Positions 21,918 through 32,028 of a DNA stretch of 33,604 nucleotides are shown piece after piece (the first letter of the stretch is position 1; the number at the start of each line of letters is the position of its first letter). The stretch lies in assembly GCA_019693395.1 (NCBI GenBank), contig JAAMXP010001402.1, positions 1,235 through 34,838 on the forward strand, given 5' to 3'. Both the position numbers and the translations under genes were made by a program. Below the pieces are notes generated by a model that searched no databases, was not told the origin of the DNA, and worked only from the letters and a program-made list of their open reading frames with translations. The DNA comes from Ettlia oleoabundans (lineage: Eukaryota; Chlorophyta; Chlorophyceae; Chlamydomonadales).

Positions 21918-22274
21918 ACCCGTCTGTCAGCTGCAGCTGCCACGAACTGTCAGGCCCATGGAGAGCTGCGGGAGACAGGCGTTCCTCTAATACGGCAGCG
22001 ACCTATAAAACAGTCTTCCCTCCTCCTGTGGCACTGCTGTTCTTCTTCGAGATGTGTACGGCGCCCAGGCAAAGTGTACCTCTCTCGGCCACTGGCATTT
22101 GGTGAGCCCCGTCTGCCCGCAACGGGCATCAAGGGGTCCCACTGCGGAGGGGATCGCCACCGGGCAGCAACCTCGGCGCGATCACGTTTGACTGCCCTTT
22201 AGGTGACCGCTGCGGCAACCCTTGCCCGCCTTGCCGGCCGTGCAACAGGCCCAGGGGCTGCGGCCACTGCCGCC
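21918..22274. promoter_or_regulatory. Divergent promoter region, kinesin-5 / CDC50
   Basis: These 357 bp separate the two start codons. A TATA-like tataaa lies at 22004-22009 on the plus strand, about 265 bp upstream of the CDC50 ATG. A good splice acceptor (cctttag at 22195-22201) precedes an open stretch in frame with CDC50. An upstream CDC50 5' exon is therefore possible. Confidence 0.5.
22004..22009 (+). promoter_or_regulatory. TATA-like element upstream of CDC50
   Basis: The hexamer tataaa in acctataaaac is oriented toward CDC50. It is the clearest TATA-like sequence I saw in the divergent regions. The transcription start is not known. Confidence 0.35.
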
Positions 22275-24837
22275 ATGCCCCGCAGCGACGTGAGCGGGGA
22301 AGACGCCACCTCGGTCTACAGCTTCACCACCCAAGACACCGCCGTTAGCGAGGACGTGGCCAGGCGGCGTCCCAAGAAGTACAAGTTCGTCAAGAGATTT
22401 GCGTACCAGAAGCTCAATGGGTGGCGCCCCGTTCTCAGTCCACACCATGCAGGTGCACCGCTGCCGTTACCGCTCCGCTACCTGCTCAACTTGTTGTCTC
22501 AGCCTGCTTGCGCAAGGAAGGATAGGCACTTCTCAGCCTTCTTTGATTTTATAACCGCCCAAATCGCCACCCCATGTAGAGCTGTTCTTTACGGCGATGG
22601 GCGTGCTGCTGCTGGCGCTGGGGATCCCCATCCTGGTGGGCTCCCTCAATGTAGTGGAGTACAGGGTGCCATATGCGTTTCAAGGCCCGTTCGCCAACGC
22701 CGACGCTGCTGCACGGCAGAACCTTCTGTGGCAGGCGCCAGATGACAGCGGTGTGGAGTACAATGTCAGCGTGCTCATAGACAAGCGCATGGAGCCGCCG
22801 GTGAATGCTGCAGCCAGCAGGCGGGCAGAAAACGTAGCATCAGTAGTGTTCGTGTTCTATGCCACCTTCTGCGGGCAGGCGGCATGTTGTTGTCCCACGC
22901 AGCATGCTAGTTGTGGCCTGCATCGCTTCACGTGCTCCTTCTTTTCCCTCAACCCTCTCCTTGTTTCTGCCACCCTCTCCTCACTGCTATCTGCCACGGT
23001 GGCCCGCGGTTCTGCGCTCTGCAGATCTACGTGGCGTTTGAGCTTGGTTCCTTTCACCAGAATTTCCGTCGCTACGTGCGCTCCTACGACTCCAACCGCA
23101 TGCATGACGGCGCCTCCAGCGGCAGCCCCGCCTCCGCCTGCCAGCCCTTCAGCTACCTCGGCGACAACGAGTCCCTACCCATCAACCCCTGCGGGCAGAT
23201 CGCACACAACTTCTTCAACGACACTTTCCAACTGGTGACGCCAGATGGTGGTCAGCTGGAGTTGGATGACTCCGAAATTGCCTGGACTTCAGATGCAAAG
23301 CACCTGTACGGCCCTGTGGAAGCAGAGAACTACAACCCTGCCAGCATGCCTTCGCTGCGGGGTGGCAACACCACCACAATGGTGCTTAACGAGAACCAGC
23401 ACTGGATGGTGAGTAATGGGGCTGCGCAAGGCGGGACTATAGGGTGGGCTGCAGCACTAGCAAGTAAACGAGGTGCGCATTCAACGAAGCTTATCTTCGC
23501 AAGTTGTTTTGGCAGGTGCCGCTGCTATGTTGCAGGTGGGTGCTTCAAAAACGCCTCACCCCGCGCCTCGCTGCAGGTGTGGATGCGCCCGCACAGCAAG
23601 GTGGCTGTGCAAAAGTTGTACGGTCAGCTGAACGAGCCCATTGAGGCTGGCACCGAGCTGACCGTTGTGGTTAACAACCGTTACAACACCTACGAGTTTG
23701 GCGGCGCCAAGACAGGTGCGTAACATGGCTTGAAAGCTGTGGTTACTTTGGGGCTCTAAAGGAGGGTTTGTGAGTTTAGGGACAACTAAATGTTTCGTGA
23801 AGGGGGGTTCGAGGGAGGCTGCTGAGCAGCTAACCAAGCTTGCCTATGCTGCTGCTTCAGGCAGCCGTGCACGTTTTCAACACAGCAGCAGAGGGACGAG
23901 TGCTGCTAACAAGCTTTGTGGCAGTTGCTCCCCCCACCGTGCTCACTTGTCACCACTTCCTGTGCCCGTTGCCCTGCTGCAGTCATCATCAGCACCAACA
24001 GCTGGGTGGGTGGGCGCAACAACTTCCTGGGCGCCTGCTACATCACCGTCGGGGGCCTGTGCCTGCTGGCCGCCCTCTTTTTTGTGCTAGGCTATGACCT
24101 AGGTGAGAGGAGGGTTGCAAGCTTGCACCTGCCGTTCCTTTGGTGCTGCATGTGCTTGATGCATGACACATGAAAGAGAACAAGGTGGCAGTGGACTGGC
24201 AACATTGTCTTGGTTGATAGGCACGATGTGGGCGCTATGCAATGGAAGGGTTGTGGATGGCTTGCATCATCCCTGGTCCTGGCAACCGCAACCTGCTGCC
24301 CTCATTCGCGCATTTGCAGGCCTGATTTGGAAGCGGCAGTACGGCGATCTTGCCAACATGTCCTGGCTGCGCCGCCACACCGCCGAGGTGCACACGCAGC
24401 GCCAGTTTGCAGCGGCATCCAGCAGCACAGCGGAAGATGTCGGTGGCGGCCTGGTCTATGGCAGCGCGGACGGGAACAGCGTAACGGCAGCGCCCGCTGT
24501 GCAGGTATGGTCCAGGGGCGGCCTGCTGCAGTGTGATCGTGTCGGTCTGCGTTCCAGCATTGCAATGTTGTGCCTCGATTGGTGTGCGTGTTTCTTTTTC
24601 TTTCCTTTTTCTTTCCTTTTAGTTTAAAAATAGAAGTGAAATACCGTGAATGTAGATCAGCCAACTGCTTGCGTACCCGGTATGGCTAGGCTGCATGCCC
24701 TATGTGTTGCCCTGCGAGCTGCTGCGTGCAGATCCTGACCTGGTGCATTTCTGTTGTGTGATGTGCAGGAGGAAGTTACCTCAACAGACGGCGTGGCTGC
24801 TGTGGCCGCAAACCCTGAGGAGGCGTCAAAAAACTGA
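22275..24837 (+). CDS. CDC50/LEM3 family (ALA-interacting subunit), P4-ATPase flippase beta subunit, 431 aa as read
   Basis: Chaperone and regulatory subunit that escorts P4-ATPase phospholipid flippases out of the ER and supports lipid flipping. Exons are 22275-22452, 22580-22800, 23025-23408, 23577-23715, 23983-24102, 24320-24504 and 24769-24837; phases close. The cytosolic N-terminus contains RRRPKKYKF and FAYQKLNGWRPVL. TM1 is about 61-82 (ELFFTAMGVLLLALGIPIL), followed by VVEYRVPY. The ectodomain holds YVAFELGSFHQNFRRYVRSY, a Cys pair (SACQPF...INPCGQIAHNFFND) and several Asn glycosylation sequons. NSWVGGRNNFLGACYITVGG leads into TM2 (about 324-346). The stop at 24835-24837 follows a run of six A. 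One extra A would continue the frame for 48 residues to 24980, so the C-terminus is uncertain. ATG 22275 is the first Met in frame. Confidence 0.93.
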
Positions 24838-26267
24838 CACCCCGCCGTGCCAAGCGTGCAGCAGCGGCGGTGGCTCCGGAGCCCGAGGCGGTGGGCGCAG
24901 GTGGCAGCAGCAGTGATCAGGAGGCGGTTGTGGCCGCCCCTGCTGAGCTGCAGCAGCCCAGCGCATCACCGACTGTGTAGGACAGGGCAGAATGCCCTGG
25001 TCCTTCCATCAGCAGATTCACGTGGCTGGAGGGTTGGGCCGTCGCTTCAAGGGTGCCTTGAAGGTGCCCTGGTGCAGCGCCCACCTGTACAGCCTGCCCT
25101 GCTGAGTGGGCTTCCTTTGTGCACGCACATTCCTTTGACTGCTTCCTTTCCTCCTGTTCTCTTGTACCTTTGGCTCTTCTTGCTCGGCACTGCGGGGGGG
25201 GTGCACGCCTTGTATCCCTTCTCACACTAGTTTGTTCCTACTGTCGCGTTCTTTACCAGCACTCGAAGTCCCTGACCGTCATTTACTGTACTGCTGCATG
25301 GCTGGGAAGACGTGTTACTGCCCATGCCACACGCCCCATGATGCTTCACCGTGCAAGTGCGAGATTCCAGCAACCGGTGCTTCTAGGCTCCCCCGCGCCG
25401 CCTCACTTTTACTGGTCTCCCCAACATTGACAAGCTACACGAGCGTCTCCCCGCAGCTGCATGGCAAGTTGAGCCCTTGTTCTAAGTTGTGTTCTTTGCT
25501 TGTTTGCATGCTGTCACATGTGCTTGCTTCAGCGCCACACTCTGTGAAAAGGTAACAGTGATCAATTGGCGATATCAATAGAGGTAGATGAAGAGGAGTT
25601 GGGTACAAATTCTGAAAAAGCTCCTGGAACCGAGATGACTGGGTTGGGTTGTGCAAGCAAGCAAGGTTAAAGCGAGCAGTAGCAGGGGCAGCACAGATTG
25701 AGCCTATGTGCGCAGGCAGGGATAGGCAGCAATCCATCGAAATCACAAAGAAAGCAATACAGGAAGGAAGACAGATGCAGAGAAGGGAGGAGGGGATTGC
25801 AGCGACACGGACGATCGTAGGTATAACGTGAGGAAAAGGGCGAAGTTGTCAGACTGCCTATGAAGAAGGGTACAATGCTCCTAATCATGTGGCCTAGAAC
25901 GTTGGGTTTGCTGAAGGGAAAGAGGTGGAGGGGGCTGCTAAACCCATTTCCGCCAACCACACCTTGCATCTCATGCTGGCTTATGCAGTGGCATGACTGG
26001 GAGGGTTGGGCAGAGCGAGAGAGCAGCAAGGGTGGGAAATGCCCTGCGCTATTGCGCAGACTAACTCAATTTCAATGCGAAAAAAGTGGGGTCAGAGACA
26101 CCAGCGGCTGGGGCTGGGTGAGGGCTGATGAGGCCACCGTTGAATCATCAGGCAGCTGCAAGGCTGGATTTGCCGTTGTGGAACCAGCTAGGCAGTGCCA
26201 CGCTAGCGCCAGCTGAGCACTGTTGCCTTGCTGATGCCAGGCAGGTGTTGCCTGACGGCCGTGCCAG
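24838..26267. other. Convergent 3' flanks of CDC50 and the FAS1 gene, no separate gene recognised
   Basis: The first 143 bases (to 24980) look like continued CDC50 coding sequence in another frame. The remaining 1.29 kb has no frame with a recognisable domain. I noticed no TGTAA on either strand near the two stops. It probably holds long 3' UTRs. Confidence 0.45.
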
Positions 26268-28575
26268 CTAGGCGTCCACGTGGAGCTGTACAGGGCGCAG
26301 GCTGGCGCTTCTCTTCACAGGCAGCTCTGCATCATCATCACCCCGCTGCCCCAGCACCTCCAAGCGCCCCAGCCGGCGCTGACGCTGCGCGGCGCGCTTG
26401 CGCAGAAGCACCACCGCCACAACCGCAGCGCAGGTTGCCACCGCGCCGCCCGCCACCGAAGCGGCGATGACCAGCACCTTGTCGCTGCTTCCGCCGCTGC
26501 TACTACTGCTGGCGCTGCTGGCAGCGGCTTCTGATGCCGCGGGGTCAGCCATAGTCCCATTACCGCTGCTGACCGCTATGGTGGTGCTGTTGGAGTGGTG
26601 GCCAACTTCACCGCCGTTGCTGCTGCTGCTGCCGTCATTTGAGGGTTCAACAAGCGGCGCTTTGCCCTCCACATCCCCACCCTTGTCCTCATTTACTGCA
26701 CCAGGCACGCTGCTGGGTGCTGGCGCCGCCGGTTCAGATAAATTGCTGCCATCCAGCAAGCTCCAGAAGCTTCCATTTTGCAGGTCTGGAGCATCATCAA
26801 CCAGGCGCGGCAGATCGCTGCAGGCGGGAAAAACCATGGCACACTCAGCAGGCATAGTGCACGCAGCAGGGAAGCAGCAATGATGTTGATTGCACTGCAT
26901 TGCAGGGCTCATGCCTCTGCGAGGAGGCGCTCTGTTGGCACCACCTCACCCACTGCCAGCCCACCTGAGGCTCTGTGTGGGCAGCAGCACCGCATCCAAC
27001 ACATGCAGCCAGCCGTTGCATGCCTCCAGGGAACGCAGCAGCTTTGCATTGTTGGCGGGCCAGCCGCCGGTGGCAACAACCTGCGACAGGGGCAGGTGGC
27101 GCCATTGCGGCAGTGATGAGAGCTGGAAGGTGTGAAGTGCATATATGTCCACGACAAAATGAAAGTAACAGTGGGGAAAAAAAAAAAGACGGATGCTGGA
27201 TGCACCGTGTTGGCCGCCGGCATACCACTCACGGGCTGGGAGGTACCGTCGAATGAGACGCTGTACTGCTTGTCGGTACTGTCCAAGGCCCTCCCTAGCG
27301 ACGTCTGCAGACCCGAGTACCCAAGCGACACCAGCTTGCTAAGGTTGTATGCCCTGCAAGGCAGCGCAGCAATGCACGTGCGTGAGGGCTGGGTCTCAGG
27401 TTTGCATGGTAAGCCAGGCAGCTGCTACCACACGATGCGCATGGCTCCAAGGCCACCTCTTGTGCGGTCGCTGTTTACAGCCCCAGCCACACACAGCCGT
27501 CGACAACGCCCCCAGGGGCACATGAGGACATGAATGCATCCCGCCGTTCCTCCTCCGCCTGCTAAGGCTGGTTTCTGCCTGACTGCCTCCCTTGTGACAG
27601 GCCGCTTGCTTCGCGAATCCCCAGTAGCCTCCCCATGCATGTGCAACTGGCTGCGCCTGCCGCCCTTGATGATGGCCTCATTCCGGCATCCAGCACAGCT
27701 TCCCGAGCCAAAATGCATAGCTTGCCAGAGCAGCGTGCACAGCGCCTGCGTGATGCCAGCTCACCCTTGTGGTATTTGATGGTACAGCAGCACGCTATAG
27801 AACCCATCCTTTACACTTAACCTCTCATCCTGCCCCCTTATACCTGCACCACACAGCAGTTTGTGGGCGCAGTGCACAATGAGCAGTCACAGCAGCAGTG
27901 GTGCGGTGCGGTGACGTGCGTTTGGGAGCAAGCTGGAGACAGCAAGGAGTTGAGCAACCAAGCCTGCGCATCCTGCTCACCTGCAGCGAGCCGCTGCAAT
28001 GCCGCATTGTTGGGCACCAACGCTGTGAAGTTCTTGCCGCCGTCTACCGAGAACATGTTGTAACCGGACCGCGCCAGCAGCACTGCCTGCCGTAGCTCTG
28101 GTAGCTGCCGCGCCATGTCATTCACGGACGGGACGCACCGCTTCTTGCGGGCAGCTGGCGGGCTGCCTCCCTCGGCGCTGCTGCCGCCGCTGCTATCGCT
28201 TGTGCTGCTGTCAATGTTGCTGCTGTCGTTGGCGAGCAGGCTGCGCTGTCGTGGCGCCGCTTGAACCCAAGCGCCGCCGCCGCCCACCGCCGCCACAGCG
28301 CCGGCCTGCATTGCACCGAAAGTGGGGCGCTCGGCGGTGCGCAAGTAGGAACCCAGCGCAGGCACCCTGCGCTACCCCTGTGCGCGACAAGTTGTGTGGG
28401 CCTGAGCAAGGTGGGACCCGTTGCAACACGGATGGTGGATCTTTGGGTACTTTAGAAGCAGTTGGCAGGGATGGGTCGCAGTCGCCGTGCCGTTTTGCTG
28501 CACCTACCGCACCTGCAAGCATTTGGAGCCGAGCTGCAGCGCGAGAAGCGAGACAAGTAGAATGAGCTCGCGCAT
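26268..28575 (-). CDS. Secreted single-pass membrane protein with one FAS1 (fasciclin) domain, 453 aa
   Basis: FAS1 domains mediate cell adhesion and matrix contact; in algae they occur in cell-surface glycoproteins. Exons (reverse strand): 28575-28513, 28371-27981, 27843-27765, 27353-27233, 27122-26965, 26817-26268; phases close. Residues 1-21 form a signal peptide (MRELILLVSLLALQLGSKCL), encoded alone by exon 1. A Ser/Asn-rich spacer follows. The FAS1 domain (about 100-269) shows ELRQAVLLARSGYNMFS, FTALVPNNAALQRL (H1-type motif), YSVLLYHQIPQGAY (the YH motif), LQTSLGRAL and NGWLHVLDAVLLP (H2-type end). A Ser/Gly/Asn-rich stalk with N-glycosylation sequons leads to a TM helix (about 385-409) and an Arg-rich cytosolic tail. 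The first intron's acceptor (gggtag) is weak, so the exon 1-2 junction is the least certain. The 3' neighbour on the same strand is unrelated in function. Confidence 0.82.
27177..27187. repeat. A11 homopolymer in a FAS1 gene intron
   Basis: Eleven consecutive A on the plus strand lie in the intron 27123-27232. On the transcript this is part of a T-rich stretch. Confidence 0.9.
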
Positions 28576-28910
28576 GGCCCAGAGCCGCAACCACCCTTGC
28601 AGGCCGTGAATATCGTGCAACCTAGGAGGAGCATAAGAACGCAGTAAGGGCACATCGATGAGATCAGCGGCCGCGTGGCTACGCGTGGCGGGCCCCTCTT
28701 AAAAGAAGTCGCCCCTTGTGCGAAGGGACCAATTCCCATTGGCAATCACGGGGTGGGTAACAGGTATTGATGTCAACCGGATTGGGCTGTCGGCCTGCTG
28801 GCCCACGATGGCAGCATCCCGCGGGGGCATGTCTCTGCCATGCAGACGCCTCCCCGTTTGCGGCGACACCACGTTTACACGTACCAGCCGTCAACAAACC
28901 TTCATAGTAT
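28576..28910. other. Spacer between tandem minus-strand genes (FAS1 promoter, SOUL gene 3' UTR)
   Basis: These 335 bp follow the SOUL-gene stop and precede the FAS1 start. A minus-strand TGTAA at 28875-28879 should end the SOUL transcript. About 300 bp remain as FAS1 promoter and 5' UTR. No TATA box was seen. Confidence 0.5.
28875..28879 (-). terminator. Candidate poly(A) signal (TGTAA) of the SOUL gene
   Basis: The plus strand reads ttaca, 32 nt after the stop codon at 28911. Confidence 0.5.
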
Positions 28911-31595
28911 CTACGGCATTTGGAAAGATTCGAGCGGAATGAGAACCTCATTCCGGCACAGTGCTGGACTGGTGCTACCGCCCTGCCCGTCCGCGCCGCC
29001 AGGCAGCAGCAGCCACCGCCTCCCTGCCGGCTGCAGCCCGTCTCTCAGCAGCGCTTTCCTCAGCGCCCGCTCCGCCTCTCGGGCCTGCTGGTCGCTCAAC
29101 ACCCCAGTGAAATCTGCAACTGCATAAACACCGCTGCTAGTGGGGCCCGCATTGCCGCTGCTACCGCTGCTGGTGACGCCGCCGCTGTCGAAGCCGTACT
29201 CTGCCTTCGGTTGTGGAGGTACGGTGTAATCACGCACTTCGTACTGCCCACGCTTCAGCAACACCTTGTGCTGCCCAGCTGCCGGGCCCTGGGGGCCCTT
29301 CCGCAGGTCGCCCACCTGGAAACACAGGCGGAGCAGGCGGCGAGAAGGAATGAAGGCAAAAGCTGATAGAACGGTAACACCTGAGTCGGGCGTATATCTT
29401 CCCACTGCATCATCAATGCTGCAACATATACCAACCAACCATCAACCGTGCTATCTGTCTTTAACACGTACACATCCACACACCTGCTGCAGCATGTGTG
29501 TGAATGCCTCCAGTGAGAAGTAGCGCTGCTGCTTCACCGCATCCCAGGTGTCCACATGGCTGCTGAAGCGGCCTGCAAACAAAAGGGTCGTCATTCATGA
29601 GAGCCACAATCTCGGGCTGTGAACATAAGCAACCCAAGTGGCGGGCACAGGGACATGCACACTGTAGCACCCAACAAACTTACACGCCTCAATCAATGCC
29701 TCGATGCCTCTCCATGACAACACACCGTCGTGAAACCATAACGCCATCCCTCCACACACACACACACACACACACACAAAACATACCCACCTGTCTCCGG
29801 GTTCACCCCCATGACACTTGTGCCGGTGAAGGTCAGCTGCGGGTCCCAGAACCGACGCAGCGGCGTGCCCCTGCATCACAGCACAGGTGGCAGCACAACT
29901 GTTCACATCAACACGGTATTGGAGGGTGGCAGCTGCCGGCAATGTGCTGGCTGTGCGTCCCTTACCCGCACGACCGTCAGGAGAGGGTCATGCCACATGT
30001 TGAAATCAGCAACAAACACAACCTGCTGTAAGCAGTTCAATGCTAGACATCCGCCGTTATTGCCTGCCCACATACCCCCAAATGCGAACGATGTCCCTGC
30101 TCGCTTGCAGACGGACTGTTCCCCTTTTGTGCCCAAAAAGCAGCTATGTACAGGAGAGCAATGGCCCACAGCCACGCGTCAGGGTACCCGCACTCCCATA
30201 TCAATCCGTTCGCCCGCTTCCTAAACAGGCAAACATTCCCACAACGGCCGGCCACCCACCTTGCCAGGGACAGTGTCATGGACATTGTCCAGCGCGTGGT
30301 GATTTCCAAGGGGCCCGTGCGTCGCACAGCATGCAGCGTGAAGGTGGGGGAGAAGACGCGACGCAGGAAGGCGATGTTGAAGAGGTAGCCTGCGAGAAAG
30401 AACAGGGAGAAGTACATGCTTAGGCACGCATCACAAGATATCAGCGTAATTATGGTCAGACCCCCAGCTGTGTCAACAGCGCCCCATGTACTTTACAAAG
30501 GCAAGGTGCAAGGCAAGCAGACAGCAGTTGAGACGGGAGACAGGCAGGCGTTCGATGCTCTATCCAGCCAGGCAGGCAGGCAGGTATACTGCATTGAAGC
30601 GCAACACAGCGCAGCGGTGCAGCTGAGGCTGGCTTTGACCCAGCCACTGACTCGCCTTGGATGCCATTGTACTTCGTGATTGGATCCTCGAAAACCACCT
30701 GAAAAGGGAGGACGCACAAATGCGCACAGTGAGCACCTCAAGCGTCTGTTTGCTTGGTCCAAGTAGTGTTTGATGTGTTAATCATCCTCAACGCAGTTGT
30801 GGGCTGGGCTGGGAACAGCATGGCAAGTACGGCCCTCACAGTACCATCACAACAGCCCCGCATTAGCCATACATCACTGCAGCGGCAGTAAAGCACTACC
30901 AGGTACACAGCACCGCAGCACGCTCACCTCTGGCTCGTACTTGCTGTCGTCGATGCCCTGGTCGTCAAACAGGTGCTGCAGGTCGTCCCAGAGGAACGCC
31001 ATCAGCTCCTGCGGCAGCCAACATGTGTGTGTGGAAAATTGCATGTGCCGCAAGTCCGGCAACACAGCATTCCTTCGGCAACGAGTTGTCCACAACAGAA
31101 TTAGTGACACGTGGCTAAGGACAGCGGACAAAGCCAAGCTGAGAGGAGGGGCAAACTGGGGGGCAGCTAGTGTGGAGGTGCCTGCAGGTCAACAGTGCTG
31201 TGCAGCGCAACTGGCCGGTGGTTCCAACGTGACAGCCGGCTATATACAGGGGACCAGTGCCAGTCTTCTCATCGTGAGTGCTACCAAGAGCAGGCCACAA
31301 GCTTAAGCTCCTGCCTCACCTCCATGAGCTTGTCGTGTTCGCCCTCCCGGCTGCCGCCTTCACCACCGCTGCCGCTGCCCGCACGCACGTCAGCCACTGC
31401 CGCCGTGCCCTCACTGGGCGTGGCAGCAGCGATTGTGTAAGAGCCACACATGCGGCTGTGCTGTGGGGCATGGCGGGTTGCTGCAAATGTCAGGCGCCCT
31501 GCAGAATGGTATGGCATACTGGCGCCACTGCCAGCCGTAGGCCGCCTGGCAGTGCTTGCCCAACTGCGGGTGTGAAGACAGCTGGCGGCGGTCAT
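28911..31595 (-). CDS. Plastid-type DUF2358 + SOUL heme-binding-family protein, 367 aa
   Basis: It resembles the Arabidopsis At5g20140 (HBP5) type: DUF2358, an NTF2-like fold, fused to a SOUL tetrapyrrole-binding domain. Exons (reverse strand): 31595-31320, 31008-30928, 30698-30656, 30389-30260, 29870-29791, 29572-29484, 29315-28911; phases close. Residues 1 to about 80 look like a transit peptide (Ser/Thr/Ala/Arg-rich). DUF2358 covers about 93-233 and includes LMAFLWDDLQHLFDDQGID, FEDPITKYNGI, YLFNIAFLRRVF, GPLEITTRWTM, FTGTSVMGVNPETG and HVDTWDAVKQQRYFSLE. The SOUL part (234-367) keeps the start (KVLLKRGQYEVRDY) and end (RNEVLIPLESF). The middle is replaced by a short Gly/Ser linker, so heme or porphyrin binding is doubtful. 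Intron 3 (30390-30655) needs a GC donor. Confidence 0.86.
29753..29778. repeat. (CA)13 microsatellite in SOUL gene intron 5
   Basis: Thirteen CA dinucleotides on the plus strand become (TG)13 in the pre-mRNA, starting only about 12 nt from the 5' splice site at 29790. Confidence 0.95.
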
Positions 31596-32028
31596 GGTGG
31601 TTATGCACGCTGTTGTGGCTGCAACAAGTCCGTCAGCGGCCGTGTGTTGAAGCCTGGACAGCTATTGAGGTTGGTGCAGTATGTAGAGGACCAGGAGCGG
31701 CGCTCTTGGCCAACAAATAAATCTATCCAGTTGCTCGAGTGATTGAGGGAAGGTTGACGGTCCGAAAGACAGGCTCTTTTTGACATGCTGGCCACGTGCA
31801 GCGTGCTGCAGCAAGGCACCAGTATTGGAAAGCTTGGGAAAGACCAGTCCATCTCGGCCATTTCTCGCGCTGCCAAGTGTAATAACCTCTGCGGCAGCTG
31901 TTGAGTGGCCTTCTGACTGGCGCATTCCCCCGACCGACATTCCGCTCTCCCGGTAGCAGGCTTGAAGCCTTTAGAGGCGACGCGTGCACCCGTAATTTGC
32001 ATATCAAACCTATACAATCTGATTTAAC
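31596..32028. promoter_or_regulatory. Divergent promoter region, SOUL gene / CRM gene
   Basis: These 433 bp lie between two start codons of genes with plastid-type leaders. No TATA box stands out; an AT-rich stretch at about 31990-32028 immediately precedes the CRM start. Confidence 0.5.

Noticed and set aside
22203..22274. CDC50 start at 22203
   Set aside because: That codon is GTG directly after a stop; the first ATG in frame is 22275. An upstream exon joined at 22202 remains possible but unproven.
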